A DNA stretch of 64,000 bases, taken from assembly GCF_003419895.1 (NCBI RefSeq), contig NZ_QPMM01000004.1:310001-374000 (forward strand), given 5' to 3'. Of the stretch, positions 34,847 through 45,100 are shown in pieces. Under the pieces are notes generated by a model that saw only the letters and a program-made list of their open reading frames with translations, did not search any database and was not told the DNA's origin. Every line of letters starts with the position of its first letter. Positions within the stretch are counted from its first letter, which is position 1. A program made the position numbers and the translations under genes. The DNA comes from Chitinophaga silvatica (GTDB taxonomy: Bacteria > Bacteroidota > Bacteroidia > Chitinophagales > Chitinophagaceae).

Positions 34847-35965
34847 TTAGTTATTCAGCATTAAAGGCATAACCAGCATGAGCAGGTCTTCATTTTCTTC
34901 TTTTTCGGAAGGTCTGAGAATTCCGGCTTTGGTAGCAGTAGCAAGGTCGATGGAAATTTCGTCACCTTCAGCAACGTTGAGCATTTCGATGAGGAATTTC
35001 GCGTTGAAAGCTATTTGCAAATCACTGCCGGTATATTGGCAGCTCATACGCTCGTTACCTTCGAAGGAGAAATCAACATCCTGAGCGGAGAGTTGTAATT
35101 CGCTACCGGTGATATTCAGGGCTACCTGGTTGGTGCTCTTATTAGCGAAAACGCTTACACGTTTCAGGGCGTTTTGGAAATCGTTCTTTACAACGGTGAG
35201 GCGGTAAGGGTTATCTTTAGGGATAACTACTTTATAGTCAGGGAATCGGGCATCGATGAGGCGACAAATCATTTGGGCGCCATCGTGTTGCACGAAGAAG
35301 TGGTTCTGACTGTAGGAAACTTTGATTTCAGAATCGTTGTCTGGCAAAGCAGATTTCAGGAGGTTTAAAGGCTTTTTAGGCACGATAAAGGTATCGGCCT
35401 TCGGGCATTTAACATCAGTTCTTACATACTTTACAAGTCTGTGAGCATCAGTAGCTACGAAAGTGAGGCTTTCGGGAGAGAGCTCAAAGAATACACCGGT
35501 CATAGCAGGACGAAGATCGTCGTTACTTACAGCGAACAAGGTTTTGTTGATAGCTGTAACGAGGCCGGTGGCAGTCATTGTAAAAGATGTAGTATCATCT
35601 GCTGCCGGTTCTTTTGGAAAGTTTTCGGGATTTTCGCCCATAACTTTATACTTACCATTGTCTGAGGTGATTTCTACAGCGTAGGAATTCAGATCAATAT
35701 GGAAAGTGAGTGGTTGATCAGGCAAGTTTTTGAGCGAGTCGATCAAAATTTTTGCAGGAATACAGATTCTTCCACTTTCCTTAGCTTCCACCTCCAGCTT
35801 CACCCGCATAACAGTTTCCAGGTCTGTGGCAACTACGGTCAGTTCGTTTTTGTCAATCAGGAAAAGAAAATCCTCCAGTATTGGCAATACTGTATTCGAA
35901 TTGATAACTCCGCTGATCTGTTGTAATTGTTTTAATAAAGTAGAGGAAGAAACAATAAATTTCAT
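34847..35965 (-). CDS. dnaN: DNA polymerase III beta sliding clamp
   Basis: The beta clamp holds the replicative polymerase on DNA as a ring-shaped dimer. The 372-residue protein has the three clamp domains: MKFIVSSSTLLKQLQQISGVINSNTVLPIL at the start (domain 1), AINKTLFAVSNDDLRPAMTGVFFEL (domain 2, about 133-157) and DFQNALKRVSVFANKSTNQVAL (domain 3, about 262-283). It ends with the hydrophobic LLMLVMPLMLNN, typical of the clamp C-terminus. It stands alone, not beside dnaA, as is common in this phylum. A TACATTTG element at 36053-36060 is a candidate promoter. Confidence 0.97.
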   Translation of the reverse strand: MKFIVSSSTLLKQLQQISGVINSNTVLPILEDFLFLIDKNELTVVATDLETVMRVKLEVEAKESGRICIPAKILIDSLKNLPDQPLTFHIDLNSYAVEITSDNGKYKVMGENPENFPKEPAADDTTSFTMTATGLVTAINKTLFAVSNDDLRPAMTGVFFELSPESLTFVATDAHRLVKYVRTDVKCPKADTFIVPKKPLNLLKSALPDNDSEIKVSYSQNHFFVQHDGAQMICRLIDARFPDYKVVIPKDNPYRLTVVKNDFQNALKRVSVFANKSTNQVALNITGSELQLSAQDVDFSFEGNERMSCQYTGSDLQIAFNAKFLIEMLNVAEGDEISIDLATATKAGILRPSEKEENEDLLMLVMPLMLNN

Positions 35966-36345
35966 GGTTTATATAAGTTTGCTTATCATTTTTGCCAATC
36001 GGGTAACCTTTGCGTTTTGCTCTAAAATTCACATGTTACCTATCTTAAAGGTCAAATGTACAGTAAAACAAAGATAGTAAGATTTGTTATTCTCTTTATT
36101 TCATCACATCTTATACACTTATATTATAGCGTTTTACACAACCGAAACCATATCTGTCATATGTTGTTTTATTTGAATAATAGTTATTGATAAGTTAATG
36201 AGAATCAATATTTGTTTGACAAATTTTAATAACTCAACTTATTTGTTAATATTCTTGAAAAGAATCCCCCTGTATTTAATGGTATGTTCAAATAGGTTAA
36301 TTTTGCCGCGCGAAAAGATTTACCAAAACAATAAAATACAAGGTT
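35966..36345. promoter_or_regulatory. Divergent dnaN / aminotransferase intergenic region
   Basis: An AT-rich 380-bp gap with no gene. It holds TAnnTTTG elements for both sides: TACATTTG on the minus strand (36053-36060, for dnaN) and TAATTTTG on the plus strand (36298-36305, for the aminotransferase). No DnaA boxes were seen. Confidence 0.45.
36298..36305 (+). promoter_or_regulatory. Candidate -7 element for the aminotransferase gene
   Basis: TAATTTTG matches TAnnTTTG and lies 40 bp before the start codon. Confidence 0.45.
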
Positions 36346-37605
36346 ATGAAACTGTCTCATTTAGCCGAAACATTGATTGGATCTGAAATTATTAAACTGG
36401 CTGCCGATATTAAAGAAAAGCAGGCCAGGGGCGAAAAGATCTATAACTTTACGATTGGCGACTTTGACCCAAAGGTTTTTCCTATTCCGGCAGAATTTGA
36501 ACAGGAAATCATAACTGCATATAAAGAGCATTTAACCAACTACCCTCCTGCCGATGGTATTGCAGAATTGCGACAAGCAGTAAGTGAATTTATTGCAGAA
36601 AGAGAAGGCCTGAAATATGACCCTGCAAAGGAAATTGTTATCTCCTGCGGTGGTCGTCCTATCATCTATGCTACTTTCCGTACGATTGTAGACAGAGGTG
36701 AGAAAGTTGTATATGCTACTCCATCCTGGAATAATAACCACTATACACACTTCCTGGAAGCAGAACACGTAGTATTGGAAACTACTCCTGAAAATAATTT
36801 CATGCCTACTGCCGCAGAACTGAAACCACTTCTGAAAGGTGCTACCCTGCTGGCTTTATGCTCTCCTCAGAATCCAACCGGTACTGCCTTCGGAAAACAA
36901 CAGCTCGAAGAAATCTGTGATCTGGTACTTGCAGAAAACAAAAGCAGAGGAGCAGATGAAAAGCCCCTCTATGTGATGTTCGATCAAATGTACTGGGTGC
37001 TTACCTTTGGCAGCACTGAACATTATAATCCGGTTGCCCTTCGCCCGGAAATGAGAGATTATACCATTTTTATCGATGGTATGAGTAAGGCTTTCGCTGC
37101 TACCGGTGTTAGAGTTGGCTGGGCTCTCGGCCCCGCTGCTGTTATTGGCAAAATGAAATCAATCCTCTCCCATGTTGGCGCCTGGAGCCCAATGGCCGAA
37201 CAAAAGGCTGCTGCACGCTACCTTGCACAAAAAGAGAATGTAGATAAATACCTGAAACACTTCAAAGCTGAAATCGAAGAGCGACTGGTTAAATTCTATC
37301 AGGGATTCGAAAAGCTGAAAGGTGCCGGACATAAAGTAGATGCCATTGCTCCACAAGCAGCCATTTACCTGACCGTAAAACTCGACCTGACAGGCAAACA
37401 AACCGCCGATGGTACTGTATTATCAGACCAGGCTGCCGTTACTTCCTATATTCTTAATGAAGCCAAACTGGCCCTGGTACCATTTAACGCCTTCGGAGCT
37501 ACCAAAAATTCTCCCTGGTACCGCCTTAGCGTAGGAACTTGTGTGAAGGAAGAAATTCCTGCCGTTTTTGAGAAATTACAACAAGCACTGGATAAGTTGA
37601 AGTAG
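36346..37605 (+). CDS. Class I/II pyridoxal-phosphate aminotransferase
   Basis: A 419-residue PLP enzyme of the aspartate aminotransferase fold. Seen are the substrate strand FTIGDFDPKVFPIP, the YPPADGIAELRQAVSEF segment, CSPQNPTGTAF (Asn contacting PLP), MFDQMYWVL (Asp binding the pyridine nitrogen) and the Schiff-base lysine in DGMSKAFAATGVRVGW. The C-terminal NSPWYRLSVGTC supplies the carboxylate-binding Arg. It could be an aspartate or broad amino acid aminotransferase. It is a single gene with its own promoter and terminator. Confidence 0.9.
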   Translation: MKLSHLAETLIGSEIIKLAADIKEKQARGEKIYNFTIGDFDPKVFPIPAEFEQEIITAYKEHLTNYPPADGIAELRQAVSEFIAEREGLKYDPAKEIVISCGGRPIIYATFRTIVDRGEKVVYATPSWNNNHYTHFLEAEHVVLETTPENNFMPTAAELKPLLKGATLLALCSPQNPTGTAFGKQQLEEICDLVLAENKSRGADEKPLYVMFDQMYWVLTFGSTEHYNPVALRPEMRDYTIFIDGMSKAFAATGVRVGWALGPAAVIGKMKSILSHVGAWSPMAEQKAAARYLAQKENVDKYLKHFKAEIEERLVKFYQGFEKLKGAGHKVDAIAPQAAIYLTVKLDLTGKQTADGTVLSDQAAVTSYILNEAKLALVPFNAFGATKNSPWYRLSVGTCVKEEIPAVFEKLQQALDKLK

Positions 37606-37627
37606 TTCCCATCATAAATAAATTTTG

Positions 37628-37664
37628 AAAAGAGGATGTTTCTGGAAAGGAACATCCTCTTTTT
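37628..37664 (+). terminator. Terminator after the aminotransferase
   Basis: A 15-bp stem (AAAAGAGGATGT.. with ..ACATCCTCTTTT, one G-T pair, 6-nt loop) followed by T residues, 22 bp past the stop. Confidence 0.85.
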
Positions 37665-37697
37665 ATATTTGGTGCAGAGTAGTGAATTGTTTCTTTT

Positions 37698-38067
37698 GGG
37701 GCGGGCATTGCCCTAATGCCATTAAGCTAAGAGAGATAGGGCTTGATTGTATTGTCTTTGATAAGTTCCTTTACCGTAGGTAGGGCGGGGGTAAACCCAA
37801 CGCTTTTACGTTAAGAGAGATAGTTTCCGATTTTATCGTCTTTATTTGATTGATAAGTTTCCTTTACCGTAGGTAGGGCGGGGGCAAGCCCCGCCCCTAC
37901 AGGGCTTCAGCGAATTAGAGGTTCTAAATTGTAAAATTGTTTCTGAACAGAATTGAAGTTAGTAGATTGACATTTTACATGAAATATATCTACCGGATGA
38001 AAATATAGTTTCGATGAAATCCTGTAGGGTTTACCCCTGCCCTACCTACGGCAAAGGAAACAAGTCA
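37698..38067. repeat. GC-rich intergenic repeat block (tandem plus inverted copies)
   Basis: A GTAGGTAGGGCGGGGG core recurs. Two forward copies of cctttaccgtaggtagggcg begin at 37769 and 37861, inside imperfect units of about 85-93 bp that also share TTAAGAGAGATAG-like text. A third unit start (gggcggg) is at 37698. An inverted copy lies at 38021-38066 (cctgtaggg...ccctacctacggcaaaggaaac). The last forward copy also folds on itself (gtagggcgggg / ccccgcccctac). The block sits between a terminator and a TetR gene and codes for nothing visible. It resembles a REP/MITE-like interspersed element. Confidence 0.75.
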
Positions 38068-38286
38068 TACAAATTGGGTTCCCCAACCATCCCTTAAATT
38101 GAATTCAATATTCCTTCACATCAATTGTATTGGACTAAACTAAATAAATAATTAACCAGTAATAAGTCAACAAAAATTCAATAATCAACCTACAATAAAA
38201 CCATTATAATTCCATCAACATAACTATAATCCAAACAATTATTGATTATAAAAATATATTATAATATACTTTCCTATACTCAATCC
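38068..38286. other. AT-rich stretch upstream of the TetR gene
   Basis: About 220 bp of very AT-rich DNA after the repeat block. No gene, repeat or clear signal is seen. Confidence 0.4.
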
Positions 38287-38402
38287 TGACTTTTTGACTT
38301 TTGTCATCAAAAAGTTAAATAGCTGTTAAAAGGTCAATAGTTCTTACTAATATGAAAAAACTCACTAATTTTGACCTTGAAACTAAAAAAGTCAAAAAGT
38401 TA
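38287..38402 (+). promoter_or_regulatory. Promoter and candidate operator of the TetR/efflux operon
   Basis: A TAATTTTG -7 element is at 38366-38373. Around it are three copies of one motif: TCAAAAAGTTAA at 38307-38318 and 38392-38403 (identical), and an inverted TGACTTTTTGAC at 38287-38298. Such repeated half-sites flanking a promoter are what a TetR autorepressor would bind. Confidence 0.45.
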
Positions 38403-39011
38403 ATGCATACAGAGTCAAAAGATGAAATGAGGGATAAAATCCTCGATGCTGCTCTGAAGCGTTTTACTCACTATGGCGCTTCAAAAACAACAATGAATGA
38501 AATTGCAGATGACCTTCACTGCTCTAAAGCATCATTGTATTATTATTTTCCCGACAAGAAAGCTATGCACATAGCCGTATTGCAGAAAATAGGAGAAGCT
38601 TATTTCCGTGATATGGAAAAAGAAGCCGAAAACGTGACATCTGCATCTCAGGCATTATTTAAGATTGTTGATATCCGCAAACTATTCATTAGTAAGTTTT
38701 GCCGACTCGAGATCTTTCAATTACTGAAGGATGTTAAAAACACTTTTTTAGAAGAAAAGAAAAAAGGAATGCAGCGCGAAATTGAACTGCATACCAAAAT
38801 CATCATAGCCGGCAACGAATCAGGGGAGTTTAATGTAGAAAATCCTAAACAAGTGGCTGAACTTCTGGTTCAGGCATCAGCTGGTCTTCGTTTCGCCGTT
38901 CCCGATCATGTAACTGATGATATGGATATCGATGATGAGATGTTTGAACTGGTAATTGAAAAGCAAAAACAATTATTAACAGTATTTATCAATGGCATAA
39001 AGGCTAAATAA
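38403..39011 (+). CDS. TetR family regulator (first of two)
   Basis: A 202-residue TetR-type repressor. The N-terminal HTH (RDKILDAALKRFTHYGASKTTMNEIADDLHCSKASLYYYFPDK, about residues 10-52) is canonical; the rest is the helical ligand-binding domain. An in-frame ATG at 38352 would add 17 residues, but a TAATTTTG promoter element lies inside that stretch and the copy of the candidate operator ends at the inner ATG, so the start at 38403 is preferred. It heads a co-directional group TetR-TetR-TolC-adaptor-RND and probably represses that group until a toxic ligand binds. Confidence 0.9.
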   Translation: MHTESKDEMRDKILDAALKRFTHYGASKTTMNEIADDLHCSKASLYYYFPDKKAMHIAVLQKIGEAYFRDMEKEAENVTSASQALFKIVDIRKLFISKFCRLEIFQLLKDVKNTFLEEKKKGMQREIELHTKIIIAGNESGEFNVENPKQVAELLVQASAGLRFAVPDHVTDDMDIDDEMFELVIEKQKQLLTVFINGIKAK

Positions 39012-39025
39012 GTAAGCAGATAATC

Positions 39026-39622
39026 ATGGTGAAAGAAAGGATTTTAGAAACAGCGCTTAAAATGTTCAGGATTTATGGAGTTAAAGGTGTTACAATGTTC
39101 GACATCGCCCGTGATTGCGGGATATCTAAAAAGACCGTCTACGAACATTTTGAAGATAAACAGGCGCTGGTAGGAGAAGGATTACAGCAATTACTTACTA
39201 ATCATGGCGATTATCTGAAAGATAATATTCAAACCAGTACCAATGCTATTGAAGAGTTACTGAACAGTACAAGGTATATGACCAATATGGCCAAAACCCT
39301 GAATCCAGTGATGTTGCACGATCTCCAGAAATATCATCCCGATATCTGGAACAATGTAGAAAGGTTTAAGTCTGATGGTGTTTTACATGGCATAAAAGAA
39401 AACTTAAAGCGAGGAATGACGGAAGGCCTATATCGTCAGACCCTCGATATTAATATCGTAGCCCGCATGCGCCAGTTGCAACTGGAAGCTGCTTTTGATC
39501 CTGAACAATACCCTGCAGATCTGTATGAAATGCAAAATGTAATGGATCAGGTTACTGCTCACTATATTCTGGGAATTGCCACTACCACCGGACAACAGAT
39601 GGCCAACCAATTCCTAAAGTAA
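39026..39622 (+). CDS. TetR family regulator (second of two)
   Basis: A 198-residue TetR-type regulator. The HTH is ERILETALKMFRIYGVKGVTMFDIARDCGISKKTVYEHFEDKQAL (residues about 4-48). The ligand-binding part differs fully from the first TetR, so the two may sense different signals or form a two-input switch. It starts 14 bp after the first TetR and ends 43 bp before the TolC gene, so it is co-transcribed with the pump. Confidence 0.9.
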   Translation: MVKERILETALKMFRIYGVKGVTMFDIARDCGISKKTVYEHFEDKQALVGEGLQQLLTNHGDYLKDNIQTSTNAIEELLNSTRYMTNMAKTLNPVMLHDLQKYHPDIWNNVERFKSDGVLHGIKENLKRGMTEGLYRQTLDINIVARMRQLQLEAAFDPEQYPADLYEMQNVMDQVTAHYILGIATTTGQQMANQFLK

Positions 39623-39665
39623 AAAACGACGAATAATAATCGACTACCGCTAACTAATCAAATTT

Positions 39666-41027
39666 ATGAAGCGATTAAAGTTAACGCTTATCCTCCTGCT
39701 GGGGATAGGGGTGTATAACGGCTATGCACAAACGCAACTGTCATTACAGGAAGCGTTGAAGTTTGCACTAAATAACAATAAACAACTGGCGAAAACTAAA
39801 ATGGATGAGGATATGGGTAAATTCAAAACCCAGGAAGTTCGCGCCCAGGCCTTACCTCAGATTAATGGTAATGCAACATATTCCGATAACTTAATGCTAC
39901 AGAAATCACTCATTCCTGGTGCTGTTTTTGGCAAACCTGCCGATAGCTCAGTATTGGTAGCATTTGGTGTAAAGTATAGTACTTCTGTAGGCGCCGAACT
40001 TAGCCAGCAGATTTATAATCAATCAGTTTTTACAGGATTGAAAGCTGCTAAAGCCGGGGAAGAATATTATACACTCCAAACTCAACAATCTGAAGAAACT
40101 GTTATCTACAACGTTTCTCAATTATACTATCAACTCCTGGTAACTCAGGAGAAGATCACCACCATTAACGGTAATATCGAAAAACTTACTGAACTAGTAA
40201 ACGCTACCAAATCGCAATACGATAACGGATTAGCTAAAAAAATTGATCTGGATCGTATTAAAGTGAATCTTACCAATTATATCACTCAACGTACTCAATT
40301 ACAAAACCAATACGCCACTCAGACCAACAATCTGAAACGTGTAATGGGTATGCCTATCCAGTCGGCATTTTCCTTACCTCCTGCTTCTCTGAAAGAAATT
40401 GAAAACAAAGCAGCTGGTGTATTGAGGTACGACGATATGAATATTGCCAACAGAACTGAATATAAAATGCTGAAAAAACAGGAAGAACTGCAACTCTTCC
40501 AAAAGAAAGCATACCTGGCAGAGTATTATCCTTCCCTCTCCCTCTTTGGAAGATATTCATATAACGGGATGAGTGATAACTGGATCTTCAAAAATTCCGA
40601 TCCTTCTTACATGACAAACTGGTTTAGCGCTGCATCTATTGGACTCACACTGAAAATTCCAATTTTCGATGGTTTCGGACGTAAATCAAAGGTTAGTCAG
40701 GCTACCGTAGCGCTTCGCCAAATCAATAAACAAATTGAGGATACTGAACTGGCAATTGACGCTGATTATGAAAATGCTAAACTGATGATCCGCAGCAACC
40801 TGGCTACTATTTCTACTCAGAAGGAAAATATGGATCTGGCCAATGAAGTATATTATTCTACACAGAATAACTATAAGCTAGGCTTAGCAGGATTAACAGA
40901 CCTGCTGAATGCTGAAACATCGCTGGCCGATGCTCAAAACAGCTACAACGAAGCACTGCTGCAATATAAAATGGCAGAGCTGGAAATTATAAAAAGTAAA
41001 GGAAGTCTGAGAGATTTGCTCAACTAA
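39666..41027 (+). CDS. TolC family outer-membrane efflux protein
   Basis: A 453-residue outer-membrane channel of the TolC type. Signal peptide 1-21 (GIGVYNGYAQ); then two repeats of the outer-membrane efflux domain with long coiled helices (QLSLQEALKFALNNNKQL; VIYNVSQLYYQLLVTQEKI; NYKLGLAGLTDLLNAETSLADAQNSYNEAL). It trimerises with the adaptor and the RND pump encoded next to form a tripartite efflux system. Confidence 0.93.
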   Translation: MKRLKLTLILLLGIGVYNGYAQTQLSLQEALKFALNNNKQLAKTKMDEDMGKFKTQEVRAQALPQINGNATYSDNLMLQKSLIPGAVFGKPADSSVLVAFGVKYSTSVGAELSQQIYNQSVFTGLKAAKAGEEYYTLQTQQSEETVIYNVSQLYYQLLVTQEKITTINGNIEKLTELVNATKSQYDNGLAKKIDLDRIKVNLTNYITQRTQLQNQYATQTNNLKRVMGMPIQSAFSLPPASLKEIENKAAGVLRYDDMNIANRTEYKMLKKQEELQLFQKKAYLAEYYPSLSLFGRYSYNGMSDNWIFKNSDPSYMTNWFSAASIGLTLKIPIFDGFGRKSKVSQATVALRQINKQIEDTELAIDADYENAKLMIRSNLATISTQKENMDLANEVYYSTQNNYKLGLAGLTDLLNAETSLADAQNSYNEALLQYKMAELEIIKSKGSLRDLLN

Positions 41028-41072
41028 ATCTACAAACGAAAAAAAGATAGAACACAAAAACTATTTTGACTG

Positions 41073-42146
41073 ATGAAAAAGATTATTATCTGGGGTCTTG
41101 TTACTGTTGGTGCTTTTGTACTGATAATGTGGAAGCTCAATTCAAATAAAAAAGCCAACGAATCAAAAATCGAATTCGTAAAACAAAGTAACATTGGTGA
41201 TGTACCGGTACTGGTACAAACTGTTGTGCCTAACGATTTCTCTAAGAGCTTTCTTGCTAATGGTAATTTCGAGCCAATTCGTGAACTCTCCTACCTGGCA
41301 GAAGCTGCCGGCAGAGTTACCAGATTGCTGGTAGACGAAGGCAGTGTTGTAAAACAAGGACAAATCATTGCATATATCGATGGTCAGATTGTTGGTACTG
41401 ATCTCGAATCAGCGAAAGCAAATCTCAATCAGTTGAAAATTGATGCAGATCGTTTTGAAAGTGCTTTCCAAACTGGTGGCGTAACCCGTAAACAAATGGA
41501 CGATGCCAAATTACAGTACGATATCGCTAAAACACGCTATGAGGCTGCAAGTCGCCGGGTGAGCGATACCTATGTGAAAGCTCCAATCTCCGGGATCATC
41601 AATAAAAAATATATTGAACTAGGTGCTTATCTCTCTGTAGGTAACAAGATGTTTGATATAGTAGATGTTTCCCGTCTTAAACTATCAGTATCTGTACCAG
41701 AAGCTCAAGTTGTTACTTTAAAGAAAGGACAGAAAGTAGAAGTTACTTCTAATGTGTTCCCTGAAACAAAATATGATGCTACTATCACTTTCATTGCTGC
41801 AAAAGGCGATAATTCCCTCAACTATCCTGTTGAAATGGAAGTAAGCAATGTTGCAGGTAAAGAACTTAAAGCTGGTATGTATGGTACTGCAAATTTCACA
41901 GATACCAATACCGATAAAGCCATATTCGTTGCCCGTACTGCCTTTATCGGTGGGGTAAACAGCAATGAAGTTTATGTAATGGAAGGCAATGTTGCAAAGA
42001 AAAGAAAAGTAGTAGCAGGAAGAATTTTAGGTGATCAGGTAGAAGTACGTGAAGGATTGAAAGATGGTGAAACTGTAATCACCAGCGGACAGATCAACCT
42101 GACCGATGGTGCTACTGTATCTGTTCAGCGCAACGCTACTAAGTAA
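41073..42146 (+). CDS. RND efflux periplasmic adaptor (membrane fusion protein)
   Basis: A 357-residue adaptor linking the RND pump to TolC. An N-terminal membrane anchor (residues 3-22), a lipoyl-type strand pair (LSYLAEAAGRVTRLLVDEGSVVKQGQIIAYID, about 68-99), a short helical hairpin (GVTRKQMDDAKLQYDIAKTRYE), a second lipoyl half (VKAPISGIINKKYIELGAYLSVGNKMFDI) and a C-terminal barrel (GDQVEVREGLKDGETVITSGQINL). The hairpin is short, as in many RND adaptors. It lies 45 bp after the TolC gene and 23 bp before the pump gene. Confidence 0.94.
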   Translation: MKKIIIWGLVTVGAFVLIMWKLNSNKKANESKIEFVKQSNIGDVPVLVQTVVPNDFSKSFLANGNFEPIRELSYLAEAAGRVTRLLVDEGSVVKQGQIIAYIDGQIVGTDLESAKANLNQLKIDADRFESAFQTGGVTRKQMDDAKLQYDIAKTRYEAASRRVSDTYVKAPISGIINKKYIELGAYLSVGNKMFDIVDVSRLKLSVSVPEAQVVTLKKGQKVEVTSNVFPETKYDATITFIAAKGDNSLNYPVEMEVSNVAGKELKAGMYGTANFTDTNTDKAIFVARTAFIGGVNSNEVYVMEGNVAKKRKVVAGRILGDQVEVREGLKDGETVITSGQINLTDGATVSVQRNATK

Positions 42147-42169
42147 GTGAGGATCAAACTTTTTGAAAC

Positions 42170-45100
42170 ATGAAGATTACTGAAGTATCAATAAAACGAC
42201 CTACTATAGTAGTGGTTGTATTCACCATCCTCACCTTACTGGGTGTGATGAGCTATAAAGCACTGAACTATGAGCTGTTGCCTAAGTTTAGTTCGCCGGT
42301 GGTGACCATTGCCACTATATATCCCGGTGCTTCTCCAAATGAGGTAGAAAGCACTGTAACCAAGAAGATTGAAGATGCGATCGCATCAATGGAAAAGATT
42401 AAGAAAATCATTTCCAAATCTTCCGAAAGCCTTTCCGTTATTACTATTGAGCTGAATAACGATGCCAATGTAGATATTGCATTGCAGGATGCTCAACGTA
42501 AGGTAAACGCTATTCTGGCCGATTTACCTGGCGATGCTAAGGCCCCTTCTTTAAATAAATTCTCGATAGATGACCTTCCTATCATGACATTGTCTGCTAC
42601 TGCAAACATGGATGATAAGCAGTTCTATGATCTGGTAGATAAAAAACTTCAGCCATTATTATCCCGCCTTCCGGGTGTAGCTCAGGTTTCACTGATAGGT
42701 GGACAAGAACGTGAAATCCAGATCAATGTGGATCCTAAAAGATTGCAGGCATTTAATATGTCGATCCTGCAATTGCGCCAGTTGATTACAAACGCAAACC
42801 TCGACTTCCCTACCGGTAAGGTAAAAACTGCTAACGAACAGATTTTGATTCGTTTGGCCGGTAAGTATAAGAATGTTGATCAGCTGCGTAATCTGGTAAT
42901 TAAAACTACCGATAATGGTACACAGGTAAGATTATCTGATGTAGCCGACGTACAGGATGCACAGAAAGATGCTGAACGTATAGCCAGGGTTGATGGAGTA
43001 AATGCGATTGCATTACAGGTGCAGAAACAAACAGATGCCAATGCGGTAACTGTGAGTGAAGAAATGAAAAAAGCCATTAGCAAAATAGAAAAAGACTATG
43101 CAGCTAACGGACTGAAAATTCTGATTGCAAATGACTCCTCAGACTTTACCCTTGAATCGGCCGACTCAGTAATTCATGACCTTATTCTGGCGGTAATTCT
43201 AGTGGCCATTGTGATGCTGTTGTTCCTGCACAGTATTCGTAGTGCCCTCTTCGTTATGATCTCTATTCCGGCCTCTCTGATCGCTACCTTCATTGGTATG
43301 AAACTGATGGGCTTCTCGTTAAACCTGATGTCGCTCCTCGGACTATCGCTGGTAGTAGGTATCCTGGTGGATGATGCGATTGTGGTACTGGAGAATATCT
43401 ACAGGCACATGGAGATGGGTAAAAACAGGGTAAGAGCGGCATTTGATGGAGTAAAAGAGATTGGGTTTACGGTAACATCAATTACCTTGGTAATTGTGGT
43501 GGTATTCTTACCAATTTCACTGACGAATGAATTGGTATCAAAGATCCTGCGTGAGTTCTGCGTGGTGGTAATGATCTCAACAATGCTAAGTTTGTTGTCT
43601 TCCTTCATGATTGTACCGCTGCTATCTTCCCGCTTCGGTAAGTTGGAACATATTACAGGTAAGAATATTTTCGAAAAATTCATTCTTTGGTTTGAAGGTC
43701 AGTTACAACGCTTCACCAACTGGATGACTGGTTTATTGAAATGGGCACTGAATCATAAGTTGGCAACCGTAATAGTGGCAGTAGGATTGTTGTTTGCTTC
43801 CTTCATGCTGTTGGGTAAAGGTTATATTGGAGGAGAGTTTATTCCGAAGGGTGACCGTGGCCAGTTTATCATTATGCTGGAAATGCCTAAGGATGCATCG
43901 GTAGAGCAAACTAACCAGGCGACCCGTACTGTTGAAAAATATCTGAATAAGAAACCGGAAATCACCCGTTTGATTACCACAGTGGGGCAAACAAGTGAAG
44001 ATGGTTTTGGTACTGCTCAATCTACTGCCTATAAATCTGAGATAACAGTTATGCTGGTAGATCCGAAGCAGAGATTAGATGGTTCTGATATTTATGCAGC
44101 CAAGATTAAAAAAGAGTTGAAAGCAATACTTCCGGGCGTTAAGGTAAAAACCACAGATGTAAGTATTCTGGGTACAGCTGAAAGAGCACCGGTAGAGCTG
44201 GTAGTAATGGGTACTGAGCTGGATAGTGTGATGAACTTTGCAAGAAAGGCAATGGATACACTGAGAACAGTAGATGGTGCTACAGAAATAAAGCTTTCAG
44301 TAGAAAATGGTAACCCTGAAATCAATGTACAGGTAGACCGTGATAAAATGTCGGCTCTCGGCCTAACATTAGATGCAGTGGGTGGTACTATGCAAACTGC
44401 ATTCAGTGGAACAGCTGATGATTCGAAAGTGAAGTTCAGACAGGGCGATTATGAGTATGATATTAATATTCGTTTTGATGCCTTTAACCGTAAGAATCTT
44501 GATGATGTTTCCAATATTCAGTTCCAGAATAGTAAAGGACAATTGATTAAGCTGGCACAATTTGCAACCATCACTGAAGGCTCTGGTCCCAGTCATCTGG
44601 AAAGAAGGGATAAAAATACTTCTGTATCGGTTCAGGCACAGGTAATGGGTCGACCATCAGGTACAGTGACGCAGGAATTTGCGGCGAAACTGGAAAAAAT
44701 GCAGAAACCTGTGGGTATCAACTACCTGTTTGGTGGAGATGCAGAAAACCAGGGCGATTCGTTCGGTACATTGGGAGCGGCATTGTTGATTTCTATTGTG
44801 ATGGTATATCTCATCATGGTGGCATTATACGATAACTACATTTATCCGTTTGTCGTATTGTTCTCTATTCCGTTGGCGATTATCGGAGCATTACTTGCAC
44901 TGGCATTAACAAATAATACCTTAAACATTTTCACCATTTTGGGTATGATTATGTTGATTGGTCTGGTAGCGAAGAATGCGATCATTCTGGTAGACTTTAC
45001 CAATCAGATGAAGGAGCAGGGGCAAAGTACTTATCAGGCATTGATACATGCGAATAATGCACGTTTGCGTCCGATTCTGATGACCACTATTGCGATGGTA

